Shown: positions 6,330 through 13,528 of the stretch, one piece after another
Layout: each line of letters begins with the position of its first letter
Position numbering within the stretch: position 1 is the stretch's first letter
Source: Clostridia bacterium
GTDB taxonomy: Bacteria; Bacillota; Clostridia; Christensenellales; Aristaeellaceae
Direction: 5' to 3'
Length of the DNA stretch: 17,794 nt
NCBI GenBank assembly: GCA_016295665.1
Contig: JAEDKS010000031.1
Span: 1 to 17,794, forward strand
Program-made: the position numbers and the translations under genes
The notes under the pieces: generated by a model
Told to the model about the DNA's origin: nothing
What the model saw: the letters and a program-made list of their open reading frames with translations, nothing else
The model's database searches: none

Positions 6330-8081
6330 TTACCCCTCCGCTGCGGGCTCCGGGGAGGGAGGGGCGGTGGGGGCTTCGGTCAGCACGGGTGTGGCGATGG
6401 GCTCCGGCGTGGAGGTCGGGGGCGGCGCGGGGGTGAAGGTGGGTGCCACGGTCGCCAGCTCCTGTTGATAGAGTAGGGTCAGGGTCTCCACGGTGGCGGT
6501 GCCGCTGGCCCTGAGGCCGTGGTCGGTCTGGAAGGCCTTGACCGCCGCCTGCGTGCCCGCCAGATAGGTGCCGGAGCACTTGCCGGTGTAGTAGCCCAGC
6601 TCGGTCAGCTTCTGCTGCAGCCAGTAGACCGCCTCGCCGCTGCTGTTCTTGCCCAGCTCCTGCAGGGGCATGGGCGGACGGGCACCGCTGAGGTACAGGG
6701 GCTCCTGGGTCGGGGCGGAGGTGGCGTAGGGCAGCATGGTGCTTTTGTTCAGGGAGGGCAGCTTCAGCGACGCCACCAGCTCCGGGTCGGCGGGGAGGTC
6801 GTCGGTGATGTGCACCACGGTGCCCGCGTCCACGTTGTCGTAAATCCACTTGGCGTCCGCCACCGTCAGCCGGATGCACCCGTGGGAGGCGCGCTTGCCC
6901 AGATTGTTGTAGCTGGACACGGACAGATCCATGGTGTTCACGCTGTTGTAGATGACGGAGTGGAAGGCGATGGAGGCGTTGATGCGCGTCCAGTAGCGGG
7001 CATGGCTGCCGTAGTCCGGGAAGTAGCACCAGGTGGCCTTGCGCCCGTTCAGCGTCCAGTCGCCCAGGTCGCTGGGGTTTTTCGTGGTGCCGGTGGAGCA
7101 GAGCATCTGCTTGATGACCCGGGTGTACGCGCCACTTTCGTCGCGCCCGTAGACGGTGGTGACCTGATTGGTCACGTCCACCACGATGTAGAACGCCTCG
7201 GAGGCCGGGGCGGCGGTGGGCTTGGGGGTGGCGTCCGGGGGCACGATGCTCTCGGCGTTGAACAGCGCGTTCCAGGTCTTTTCACCTACGATGCCGTCCA
7301 CCTCCAGACCGTTCTGCTGCTGGAAGCTCTTAATCGCGTTGCGGGTGTTGCCCAGGAAGTTGCCGGAGATGTTGCCGCCGTAGTAGCTCAGATCCTGCAG
7401 GCGCTGCTGCAGCTGCTTGACGACGTCGCCGGTGTCGCCGTACTGGAGCTTGCCGGGGTAGGGCACGGCGCCGGAAGCGCTCATGTCCCCGGGCGCGGGG
7501 GTGGCGCCGCCGTCGGAGACGCTGACCTCCTCCACGGGCTCGGGCGTGGCGGTGGAGACGGCCTGCAGCGCGGACTGCTTGCTGGAGCGGGCCTCGTCGC
7601 CGTAGAGCAGGGCGAGGGTGGTCAAATCGGCCTCTCCCGTGGCGGGCAGGCCCATCTTCTCCTGAAAGGCTCCCAGGGCCGCGCCGGTGCTCTCCAGATA
7701 GTTGCCGCTGAGCTTTCCTTTATAGTATCCCAGCGCCGCCAGCTTGGTCTGCAGGCGGCAGACGTCCTCGCCGGAGTCGCCGTAGGACAGGGGCCGCCAG
7801 CTGGCAGCCTCCAGCGTCTGCCGGGTCAGCCCGTCGGCCTCGCCGGTGACAGGCAGGCCAAAATCGGCCTGAAACGCGGCGACGGCGGCCCGGGTGGCCT
7901 CGCCGTAGTGACCGGTCAGGCTGCCGGTGTAGTAGCACAGCCGGGCCAGCCCGGTCTGAACGCTGAGCACGTCCTCGCTGACGTCGCCGGGCAGCACGGA
8001 GGCCGGGAGCGCTTCACAGAGCGCGGAAACGGACGCCAGCAGCACCGCTGCCGCCAGCAGTCCCAACAGGAACCTGCGCAT
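6330..8081 (-). CDS. Secreted L,D-transpeptidase (YkuD) with four peptidoglycan-binding repeats
   Basis: This 583-residue exported protein has an N-terminal signal peptide (MRRFLLGLLAAAVLLASVSA). Three PG_binding_1-type repeats lie at about 34-92, 101-159 and 214-272 (pattern VxxLQxxLxxLGYYxGxxSGxY...AVxAFQ). A YkuD catalytic domain covers about 296-427, with His374 and the SHGCIRL motif containing the nucleophile Cys402. A fourth peptidoglycan-binding repeat lies at about 476-536, then a Pro/Thr-rich tail. The family forms 3-3 cross-links in peptidoglycan or attaches molecules to it, outside the membrane. Start: GAGGTG lies about 7 nt upstream of the ATG. It appears monocistronic, with its own promoter (8114-8142) and a downstream hairpin. 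The catalytic call is firm; the physiological substrate is unknown. Confidence 0.93.
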   Translation of the reverse strand: MRRFLLGLLAAAVLLASVSALCEALPASVLPGDVSEDVLSVQTGLARLCYYTGSLTGHYGEATRAAVAAFQADFGLPVTGEADGLTRQTLEAASWRPLSYGDSGEDVCRLQTKLAALGYYKGKLSGNYLESTGAALGAFQEKMGLPATGEADLTTLALLYGDEARSSKQSALQAVSTATPEPVEEVSVSDGGATPAPGDMSASGAVPYPGKLQYGDTGDVVKQLQQRLQDLSYYGGNISGNFLGNTRNAIKSFQQQNGLEVDGIVGEKTWNALFNAESIVPPDATPKPTAAPASEAFYIVVDVTNQVTTVYGRDESGAYTRVIKQMLCSTGTTKNPSDLGDWTLNGRKATWCYFPDYGSHARYWTRINASIAFHSVIYNSVNTMDLSVSSYNNLGKRASHGCIRLTVADAKWIYDNVDAGTVVHITDDLPADPELVASLKLPSLNKSTMLPYATSAPTQEPLYLSGARPPMPLQELGKNSSGEAVYWLQQKLTELGYYTGKCSGTYLAGTQAAVKAFQTDHGLRASGTATVETLTLLYQQELATVAPTFTPAPPPTSTPEPIATPVLTEAPTAPPSPEPAAEG

Positions 8082-8113
8082 GGAATCACCTCAAAAGCAG
8101 AATGTACCATCCC

Positions 8114-8142
8114 ATTGTAATCTTTTCGCAACAGAAATGCAA
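8114..8142 (-). promoter_or_regulatory. Putative promoter of the L,D-transpeptidase gene
   Basis: TTGCAT (complement of 8137-8142), a 17-nt spacer and TACAAT (complement of 8114-8119) lie 33 nt upstream of the start codon and downstream of the acpS terminators. The -10 is good; the -35 keeps only the TTG. Confidence 0.6.
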
Positions 8143-8144
8143 GC

Positions 8145-8163
8145 AAAAACGCGGAAGTCCGCG
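8145..8163 (-). terminator. Second terminator downstream of acpS
   Basis: CGCGG (8163-8159 on the transcript) pairs with CCGCG (8154-8150) around a 4-nt loop, followed by five T (8149-8145). The stem is short but GC-rich. It lies 14 nt beyond the first acpS terminator and just upstream of the next promoter, so it probably backs up termination. Confidence 0.6.
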
Positions 8164-8177
8164 AAAAAACTTGTAAC

Positions 8178-8206
8178 AAAAACGGACGGAATGATTCATT
8201 CCGTCC
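8178..8206 (-). terminator. Intrinsic terminator overlapping the acpS stop codon
   Basis: A perfect 11-bp inverted repeat (GGACGGAATGA at 8184-8194 and its complement at 8196-8206) with a single central base is followed on the transcript strand by G-TTTTT (8182-8178). The left arm includes the acpS stop codon TGA (8196-8198 on the + strand), so coding and terminator sequence overlap. Confidence 0.85.
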
Positions 8207-8561
8207 AGATGCACACCGCCGCCGCCATGTCGCCCTCGTGGGAGATGGACAGCAGTAGCCGCCCGCCCCGGCTCCGGGCCAGGGCCTCACCGTGCAGGGC
8301 GTAGGTGGGGGCACCGCTCTCGTCGTGCAGCACCTCCACGTCGGTCATGGGGAAGGCGATGCCGGTGCCCAGCGCCTTGCCGGCGGCCTCCTTCGCGGCC
8401 CACATTGCTGCCATGGACGCGGAGGCCATGAGTCCGCGCCCCTGCAGATACGCCTGCTCGGCGGCGGTGAAGCACCGCGTCAGGAAGCGCTGATCGCCCA
8501 GCAGGCGCTCCATCCGGGAGATGGCGCACAGATCCAGCCCGATGCCCAGCACCTTACACAT
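8196..8561 (-). CDS. acpS: Holo-[acyl-carrier-protein] synthase AcpS
   Basis: At 121 residues this matches the usual length of the family. It has GIGLDLCAISR near the N-terminus (metal ligand D10) and WAAKEAAGKALGTG (E58 and K62, metal and CoA binding), ending in SISHEGDMAAAVC. It transfers 4'-phosphopantetheine from coenzyme A to the serine of apo-acyl-carrier protein, activating fatty-acid synthesis in the cytoplasm. Its ATG lies inside the end of birA (8-nt overlap), so translation is probably coupled. The gene ends in a terminator that contains its stop codon. It is the second gene of a birA-acpS transcript. Confidence 0.95.
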   Translation of the reverse strand: MCKVLGIGLDLCAISRMERLLGDQRFLTRCFTAAEQAYLQGRGLMASASMAAMWAAKEAAGKALGTGIAFPMTDVEVLHDESGAPTYALHGEALARSRGGRLLLSISHEGDMAAAVCIWTE

Positions 8562-9519
8562 AGCCCATCACACCCCGCACCGACACGTCGCCGGACAGCA
8601 CCCGGTGCAACTCGCCGTCGTCCGTGCGCACGAGCAGGGCGCCGGTTTCGTCCAGCGCCTCGGCGGTGCCGGTGAGGCTGACGCTGCCGGACACCTGCAC
8701 CCGGCTGCCCAGCGTGCAGGAGCGGGCCCGGTATTCCGCCTCGATGCCATGGAAGCCCTGCTGCTCCAGTCGGCCCACCATGTCCTCCAGCGCCGCCAGG
8801 TAGTGCACCAGAATGTCCCGCCGATGGGGCGGCGTGGTGAACTCCCCGATGGCGCCGGCCTTGCCCTCCAGCTCCGGGGGATAGGCGCCGGAGCGCACGT
8901 TGAGCCCCACGCCCACCACGATGTACTCGATGGCGTCCAGATCGCCGCCCACCTCCAGCAGGATGCCGCAGAGCTTTTTGCCCTGGAAGATGAGGTCGTT
9001 GGGCCATTTGATGCGCACGTCAAGCAGGCAGGTCTCCTCCACGGCCCGGGCCATCGCCAGGGCGGCGCAGAGGGTGACCAGCGGCGCGTTCTGCGGCGGC
9101 AGGGCGGGGCGGAGCAGCACGCTCTGCCACAGCCCCACCCCCGCCGGGGATTCCCACCGGCGGCCCAGGCGTCCGCGACCGGCGGTCTGGGTTTCGCACA
9201 GGCAAAGGCTGCCGCCTGGCGCGCCGGCGAGGGCCATCTGCTTGACCTCGGCGTTGGTGGAGCCCACCGCCTCCTGATAGCGCACCTCGCCGCGTCCGAT
9301 GGCGCGGGTGGTCAGGCTGCCCGTCCACAGCTCCGGCTCCAGCCTGTCCTCGCAGACGAGCCGGTAGCCGCGCTTGCCGCCGGACTCAATCTGCCAGCCC
9401 TGCGCCCGTAGCACGGTGATCTTCTTCCACACCGCGGCGCGGCTCACGCCCAATTCCCGGCTCATGAGCTCCCCGGACACGTATCCGCCTCCGGAGAGCA
9501 TTTCCAGCACGCTTCGCAT
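8554..9519 (-). CDS. birA: Bifunctional biotin-[acetyl-CoA-carboxylase] ligase / biotin repressor BirA
   Basis: This 321-residue protein has an N-terminal winged helix-turn-helix (about residues 1-55, SRELGVSRAAVWKKI), then the ligase domain with STNAEVK, TAGRGRLGR (112-120, biotinyl-AMP loop), RIKWPNDLIFQGKKLCGILLE (lysine near 181 and the KWPND motif) and VVGVGLNVR, and an SH3-like C-terminal domain (about 272-316). It activates biotin as biotinyl-AMP and attaches it to carrier domains such as that of acetyl-CoA carboxylase. The HTH suggests it also represses biotin genes. The frame runs further upstream, but the start at 9519 has AGGAGG about 8 nt before it and the usual N-terminus. I see no clear biotin operator next to its promoter. 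Confidence 0.95.
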   Translation of the reverse strand: MRSVLEMLSGGGYVSGELMSRELGVSRAAVWKKITVLRAQGWQIESGGKRGYRLVCEDRLEPELWTGSLTTRAIGRGEVRYQEAVGSTNAEVKQMALAGAPGGSLCLCETQTAGRGRLGRRWESPAGVGLWQSVLLRPALPPQNAPLVTLCAALAMARAVEETCLLDVRIKWPNDLIFQGKKLCGILLEVGGDLDAIEYIVVGVGLNVRSGAYPPELEGKAGAIGEFTTPPHRRDILVHYLAALEDMVGRLEQQGFHGIEAEYRARSCTLGSRVQVSGSVSLTGTAEALDETGALLVRTDDGELHRVLSGDVSVRGVMGYV

Positions 9520-9562
9520 CGCACGACCCCCTCCTGATTCCTGATGAAAGGATGATAGAATA

Positions 9563-9591
9563 ATGATAGCACGCCGGGCACGCTTTGGCAA
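9563..9591 (-). promoter_or_regulatory. Promoter of birA-acpS, near-copy of the metQ promoter
   Basis: TTGCCA (complement of 9586-9591), a 17-nt spacer and TATCAT (complement of 9563-9568) lie 43 nt before the birA start. Over the 29-nt core it differs from the metQ promoter at only three positions, and the similarity continues past the -10 to ATCATCC. Confidence 0.8.
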
Positions 9592-9612
9592 GCGCGAATG
9601 CGCGATGCCCCG

Positions 9613-11532
9613 TCAGGCGTCCCCGTCCTCCTCCGGGAGCGCCACGCCGTACTGCTCCAGCCGCGCCTGATCCAGAATCAGGTGCAGCTTCGCCAGCTCT
9701 CCCCGTACCTCGTCCTCCGGGCGACCGTGAATGGCGGCCAGCTGAGCGATGCTCACGCCCGCCAGATAGCCCCGGCGCAGCCGCTCCTCCTCCTCGGAAG
9801 ACCAGCCCGGCGCGGCCTTGTCCGCCGCTCTCCGCCCTCCTCTGCGGGTGGCCTTCCGGGGCGCGGGCGGCGCTGCGGCGGAGGACTTCTCCCTGATGCC
9901 GGAGACCGGGCCGCTGCCGTAGCGGCGGATGACCTCCAGGAACGCGTCGCCGTACTTGCCCACCTTCGCCGTGCCCATGCCGTAGACCTCCAGCATCTCG
10001 TTCAGGCTCCGGGGCTTGCGGCGGGCCATGTCGGTCAGCGTTTTGTCGGCGGCGATGACATAGGGCGGCACGCCCAGGCCCCGGGCCAGCCTCATGCGGC
10101 AGGCCCGCAGCTGTCCGAACAGCGTGTCGTCGACCTCCTCAGCGGGGGCCGGGGTGCTGTGCCCCAGCCGAACGCCGGGCTTGATGGGCATGAGGATGTC
10201 TCCGTCCTCATAGGCCGACACCTGCATTCCACCCCGGGGCACCGGCGCCGCTTCGGTCTGCGCGGTACTGTGGCGGCGACGCTCCCGCTCCAGCCCGTTC
10301 ACGAAGGCATACTGCCCGCCCGTGCAGCGGCTGCAGGCGCCGCACCGCTCCGGCGCCTCCTGTCCGAAATACCGCAGGATCGCCCCGCGCAGACAGCCGC
10401 TGCCCGTGCAGTAGTCCGCCATCTGCCGCAGGCGCTGCTCGTCCTGACTCCGGATCATGCGCCGCTCCTGCTCCGTCAGCTCCGGGTTCGGCTCCGCGTG
10501 GTCGATCATCCACCGCCCGGTGATCACGTCCTGCCCGCTGTAGAGCAGCACGCACACCGCATCGCTGCCGTCCCGGCCCGCACGGCCCGCCTCCTGATAG
10601 TACGCCTCCATGGAGCGGGGCATGTTATAATGGATCACGAAGCTCACGTTGCTCTTGTCAATGCCCATGCCGAAGGCGTTCGTCGCCACCATCACCGACA
10701 CGCGGTCGAACTGGAAGTCCTCCTGATTCCGCTGCCGCTCCTCATCGCTGAGCCCCGCGTGGTACCGGCTGACCGGGTAGCCCTCCCGGGTCAGCTTGTC
10801 CGTGACCTCCTCCACCGTCTTGCGGGTGGCGCAGTACACGATGCCGCTCTCTCCGCGACGGGTCGCCAGAATGGCCTTCAGCGCCGCGTACTTGCTCCGG
10901 GGCTGCGCCACCTCGAAGAACAGATTGGGGCGGTCGAAGCCGGTGGTGGCGGTCACCGGGCTCCGCAGCCGCAGCAGCCGCATGATGTCATCCCGCACCC
11001 GCCGGGTCGCCGTGGCGGTGAAGGCGCCTACCGCCGGACGATGGGGGAGCAGCTCGATGAAATCCGCGATCTTCAGATAGTTGGGCCGGAAGTCCTGCCC
11101 CCACTGGGACACGCAGTGCGCCTCGTCCACCGCGATCAGCCGGATGGGCGCGGCGCAGGCGAAGCGCCGGAACGAGGCCGTTTCCAACCGCTCCGGCGCC
11201 ACATAGATGATCCGGTACGCGCCCTGCATGGCCCGCTCCGTAGCGAGCTCCAGCTGACGCGGCGTCAGGGAGGAGTTCAGGTACGCCGCTGCCACCCCGG
11301 CGCTCTTGAGCGCCGCCACCTGATCCTTCATCAGCGAAATCAGCGGCGAGACCACCAGCGTGATGCCCTCCAGCATCAGCGCGGGAATCTGGTAGCACAT
11401 GGACTTGCCCGCGCCCGTGGGCATGATGCCCAGCGCATCCCGCCCGTCCAGCAGCGCATCAATCAGCGTCTCCTGTCCCGGACGGAACGCATCGTGTCCG
11501 AAGTAGTGCTTCAGGGTCTGGTGCTTGTCCAT
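9613..11532 (-). CDS. recQ: RecQ-family ATP-dependent DNA helicase
   Basis: This 639-residue protein has the RecQ helicase motifs in order: FRPGQE (motif 0, Q20), MPTGAGKS (Walker A, K43), DEAH at 136-139 followed by CVSQWGQDFRP, TATAT at 172-176, and QEAGRAGRDG at 313-322. Four zinc-binding cysteines lie at C380, C397, C400 and C403. An HRDC domain covers about 470-540. The family unwinds DNA 3'-5' in recombination and repair. The usual RQC winged helix between zinc site and HRDC is not recognisable; only a ~65-residue polar linker is there. The C-terminus (577-616, WSSEEEERLRRGYLAG...LAAIHGRPEDEV) resembles a small helix-turn-helix. Start is supported by GGAAGGAGG with a 7-nt spacer. It is monocistronic and divergent from the 11746 gene. 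Confidence 0.94.
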   Translation of the reverse strand: MDKHQTLKHYFGHDAFRPGQETLIDALLDGRDALGIMPTGAGKSMCYQIPALMLEGITLVVSPLISLMKDQVAALKSAGVAAAYLNSSLTPRQLELATERAMQGAYRIIYVAPERLETASFRRFACAAPIRLIAVDEAHCVSQWGQDFRPNYLKIADFIELLPHRPAVGAFTATATRRVRDDIMRLLRLRSPVTATTGFDRPNLFFEVAQPRSKYAALKAILATRRGESGIVYCATRKTVEEVTDKLTREGYPVSRYHAGLSDEERQRNQEDFQFDRVSVMVATNAFGMGIDKSNVSFVIHYNMPRSMEAYYQEAGRAGRDGSDAVCVLLYSGQDVITGRWMIDHAEPNPELTEQERRMIRSQDEQRLRQMADYCTGSGCLRGAILRYFGQEAPERCGACSRCTGGQYAFVNGLERERRRHSTAQTEAAPVPRGGMQVSAYEDGDILMPIKPGVRLGHSTPAPAEEVDDTLFGQLRACRMRLARGLGVPPYVIAADKTLTDMARRKPRSLNEMLEVYGMGTAKVGKYGDAFLEVIRRYGSGPVSGIREKSSAAAPPAPRKATRRGGRRAADKAAPGWSSEEEERLRRGYLAGVSIAQLAAIHGRPEDEVRGELAKLHLILDQARLEQYGVALPEEDGDA

Positions 11533-11563
11533 GCGGCGGCCTCCTTCCGGTTGGTTTCATGTT

Positions 11564-11592
11564 ATTGTAGCGCATTTTGGCGCTTTGCGCAA
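11564..11592 (-). promoter_or_regulatory. Putative recQ promoter
   Basis: TTGCGC (complement of 11587-11592), a 17-nt spacer and TACAAT (complement of 11564-11569) lie 31 nt upstream of the recQ start. The -35 is imperfect. CAAAGCG next to the -35 is also present in the metQ and birA promoters. Confidence 0.65.
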
Positions 11593-11666
11593 GAGCGAGG
11601 GTACGGAGCGCTACGGCGGGCCTGTCGCCTGCGCGGCGAAAAAAGCGCAAAATCTTCATCCCGCCA

Positions 11667-11695
11667 TTGACGGGAGGCGCAAAAAAGGTTATAAT
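11667..11695 (+). promoter_or_regulatory. Consensus promoter of the 11746-secD-secF operon
   Basis: TTGACG (11667-11672), a 17-nt spacer and TATAAT (11690-11695) form one of the two best promoter matches in the window (with that of metQ), 50 nt before the ATG at 11746. It fires away from recQ, making 11533-11745 a divergent promoter region. Confidence 0.85.
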
Positions 11696-11745
11696 CGTCC
11701 TATGTGTGTCAGGAAACGCGGTCAATCACACAGGAAGGGGGCGCG

Positions 11746-12105
11746 ATGGGAATGAAACGGCTTTGGCAGCTGCTGGGGCTTTTCGGTCTTGCCGCGCTGC
11801 TGTTCCTGGTGATGCCCTCGCTGGTGCAGCACCACGCGGAGGAGCAGCCGGGGGGTGCGGCGGAGCTGCCGCTGCCCGCCGGGATGCGGCTTTGCGCGGT
11901 GGAGACGGCGCCGCAGGAGACCGTGCCGCTGCCCGAAATGCAGCGGCAGGGCGTCCGACGGAGTGCGCAGCTGCCCCTGCGGATGGAGGCCGGGCTGGAT
12001 GAAGGCAGCCAGGCGGCGCTGGACGGCAACGGCTGGCCCATCACGGGGCGCACCTGGCCCAGATGCGTGTATGCGGTCTGTCCGCCGGAGGGCGTGCCGG
12101 GTTAG
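11746..12105 (+). CDS. Small membrane-anchored protein of unknown function
   Basis: I do not recognise this 119-residue protein. It starts with a short basic stretch and one hydrophobic segment (about residues 5-25, LWQLLGLFGLAALLFLVM), then an extracytoplasmic-looking, Pro/Gln/Glu-rich region of about 90 residues ending in ...CVYAVCPPEGVPG. There are three cysteines outside the membrane segment and no lipobox. The start at 11746 follows AGGAAGGGGG closely; the ATG two codons later (11752) is an alternative. It is the first gene after a consensus promoter and lies 73 nt before secD, so it is probably co-transcribed with the Sec accessory genes. Any role in export is only a suggestion from that position. 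Confidence 0.7.
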   Translation: MGMKRLWQLLGLFGLAALLFLVMPSLVQHHAEEQPGGAAELPLPAGMRLCAVETAPQETVPLPEMQRQGVRRSAQLPLRMEAGLDEGSQAALDGNGWPITGRTWPRCVYAVCPPEGVPG

Positions 12106-12178
12106 TCCGGCGCACGTTTCGCAGGGCACCGGGCCGTAAACCGGGAAAACCCAATCAAAACAGGAGGCATACAGCGAT

Positions 12179-13528
12179 ATGAAGAACAGGAATCGCGCAA
12201 ATGGCAAGACCAAAGCCATCATCGCGCTCGCGATCGTGCTGGTGCTGACGGTGGCGCTGGGCGTCATCGGCGTGACGGGCATCAAGCTGGATTCCCGCGG
12301 CGTGCGAACCTTTGGACCGTGGCTGCCCACCACCAATGCGGACAGCTGGCCCCAGCTGATCGAGCTGGGTCTGGATCTGCGGGGCGGCGTGTACGTGGAG
12401 TACTCCGCCAAGGCGCCCGAGGGCAGCGATGCGGATTTTGAGACCCTGCTGCAGGGCACCATGTCCGTCATCCAGAACCGTCTGACCGACGCGGGCTATG
12501 CCGAGAGCACGGTGCAGAAGATCGGCACCGACGGCATCCGCGTGGAGATCCCCACCGCCACCGAGGGCGCGCAGGATGAGGTCGCGGCCCGCAACGCGGT
12601 GCTGAACCTGATCGGCGAGACCGCCAAGCTCGAGTTCCGCGACGCGTCCGGCAACGTCATCATGGACGGCTCCATGGTGCAGACCGCCGTGGGCGGCTAC
12701 GACAGCGACAGCGCTGACTACGTCATCTCCTTCACCCTGACCAGCGAGGGCACCAAGATCTTCGCTGAGGCTACCGCCAGCATGATCGGCCAGACCCTGG
12801 CGATCTACCTGGACGATACCCAGCTGATCGCGCCCACCGTGCAGTCCGCCATCACCGAGGGCCGTGGCGTCATCACCGGCATGGGCAGCATCGAGCGCGC
12901 CCAGACCATCGCCGCGCAGATTCAGTCCGGCGCGCTGCCCATGGAGCTGACCCAGCAGAAGGTTGATACCGTGTCCGCTACTCTGGGCCCGGATGCCCTG
13001 TCCTCCTCCGTGCTGGCTGCCATCATCGGCATCCTGATCGTCATGGTCATCATGATCGTCCGCTATCGCCTGAACGGCGTGGTGGCGTCCTGGGCGCTGT
13101 GCATCTACATCATCCTGCTGTTCATGCTCATTGCCGCCATCCCCGGCATCCAGCTGACCCTGCCCGGTCTGGCCGGTATCGTGCTGGGCATCGGCATGGC
13201 TGTGGACGCCAACGTCATCATCTTCGAGCGCTTCAATGAGGAGATCCGTGCGGGCCGCGCCCTGCGTCAGGCCGTGCGCGCCGGCTTCCGCAACGCGCTG
13301 AGCGCCATCGTCGACGCCAACGTGACCACCCTGATCGCCTCCCTGGTGCTGCTGGTGTACGGCACCGGCTCCATCCAGGGCTTCGCCAAGACCCTGCTGC
13401 TGAGCGTGATCGTGTCCATGTTCACCGCCGTGGTCGTGACCCGGTTCCTGATGAAGGGGATCGTGAACCTGGGCGTGCAGAACGTGAACCTGTTCTGCTC
13501 CGTCAAGGCCAGGAAGGAGGAGCAGTAA
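12179..13528 (+). CDS. secD: Protein translocase subunit SecD
   Basis: This 449-residue membrane protein has a first transmembrane helix (about 12-34), the GLDLRGG motif at 64-70, a large extracytoplasmic domain (about 90-280) and five C-terminal membrane segments. These contain the conserved GIGMAVDANVIIFERFNEE and DANVTTLIASLVL stretches. With SecF it forms the RND-type complex that uses the proton or sodium gradient to pull proteins through SecYEG. An AGGAGG lies 11 nt before the ATG, a rather long spacer. It overlaps secF by one base (TAATG at 13526-13530). The length is typical for a separate, unfused Clostridia SecD. Confidence 0.95.
   Translation: MKNRNRANGKTKAIIALAIVLVLTVALGVIGVTGIKLDSRGVRTFGPWLPTTNADSWPQLIELGLDLRGGVYVEYSAKAPEGSDADFETLLQGTMSVIQNRLTDAGYAESTVQKIGTDGIRVEIPTATEGAQDEVAARNAVLNLIGETAKLEFRDASGNVIMDGSMVQTAVGGYDSDSADYVISFTLTSEGTKIFAEATASMIGQTLAIYLDDTQLIAPTVQSAITEGRGVITGMGSIERAQTIAAQIQSGALPMELTQQKVDTVSATLGPDALSSSVLAAIIGILIVMVIMIVRYRLNGVVASWALCIYIILLFMLIAAIPGIQLTLPGLAGIVLGIGMAVDANVIIFERFNEEIRAGRALRQAVRAGFRNALSAIVDANVTTLIASLVLLVYGTGSIQGFAKTLLLSVIVSMFTAVVVTRFLMKGIVNLGVQNVNLFCSVKARKEEQ

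Noticed and set aside
6519..8120. 533-residue Gly/Val-rich open frame on the + strand opposite the L,D-transpeptidase
   Set aside because: Antisense shadow of a clear YkuD protein; the Gly-rich repeats mirror the peptidoglycan-binding repeats.
9579..9608. Hairpin after recQ as a terminator
   Set aside because: The GCGC stem is short, has no T-tract, and overlaps the birA -35 box, so it cannot be supported as a terminator.
9598..11670. 690-residue open frame on the + strand opposite recQ
   Set aside because: It is antisense to a gene with every RecQ motif. Its product is His/Gln/Arg-rich low-complexity sequence, the usual shadow of GC-biased third positions, and it has no credible domain.
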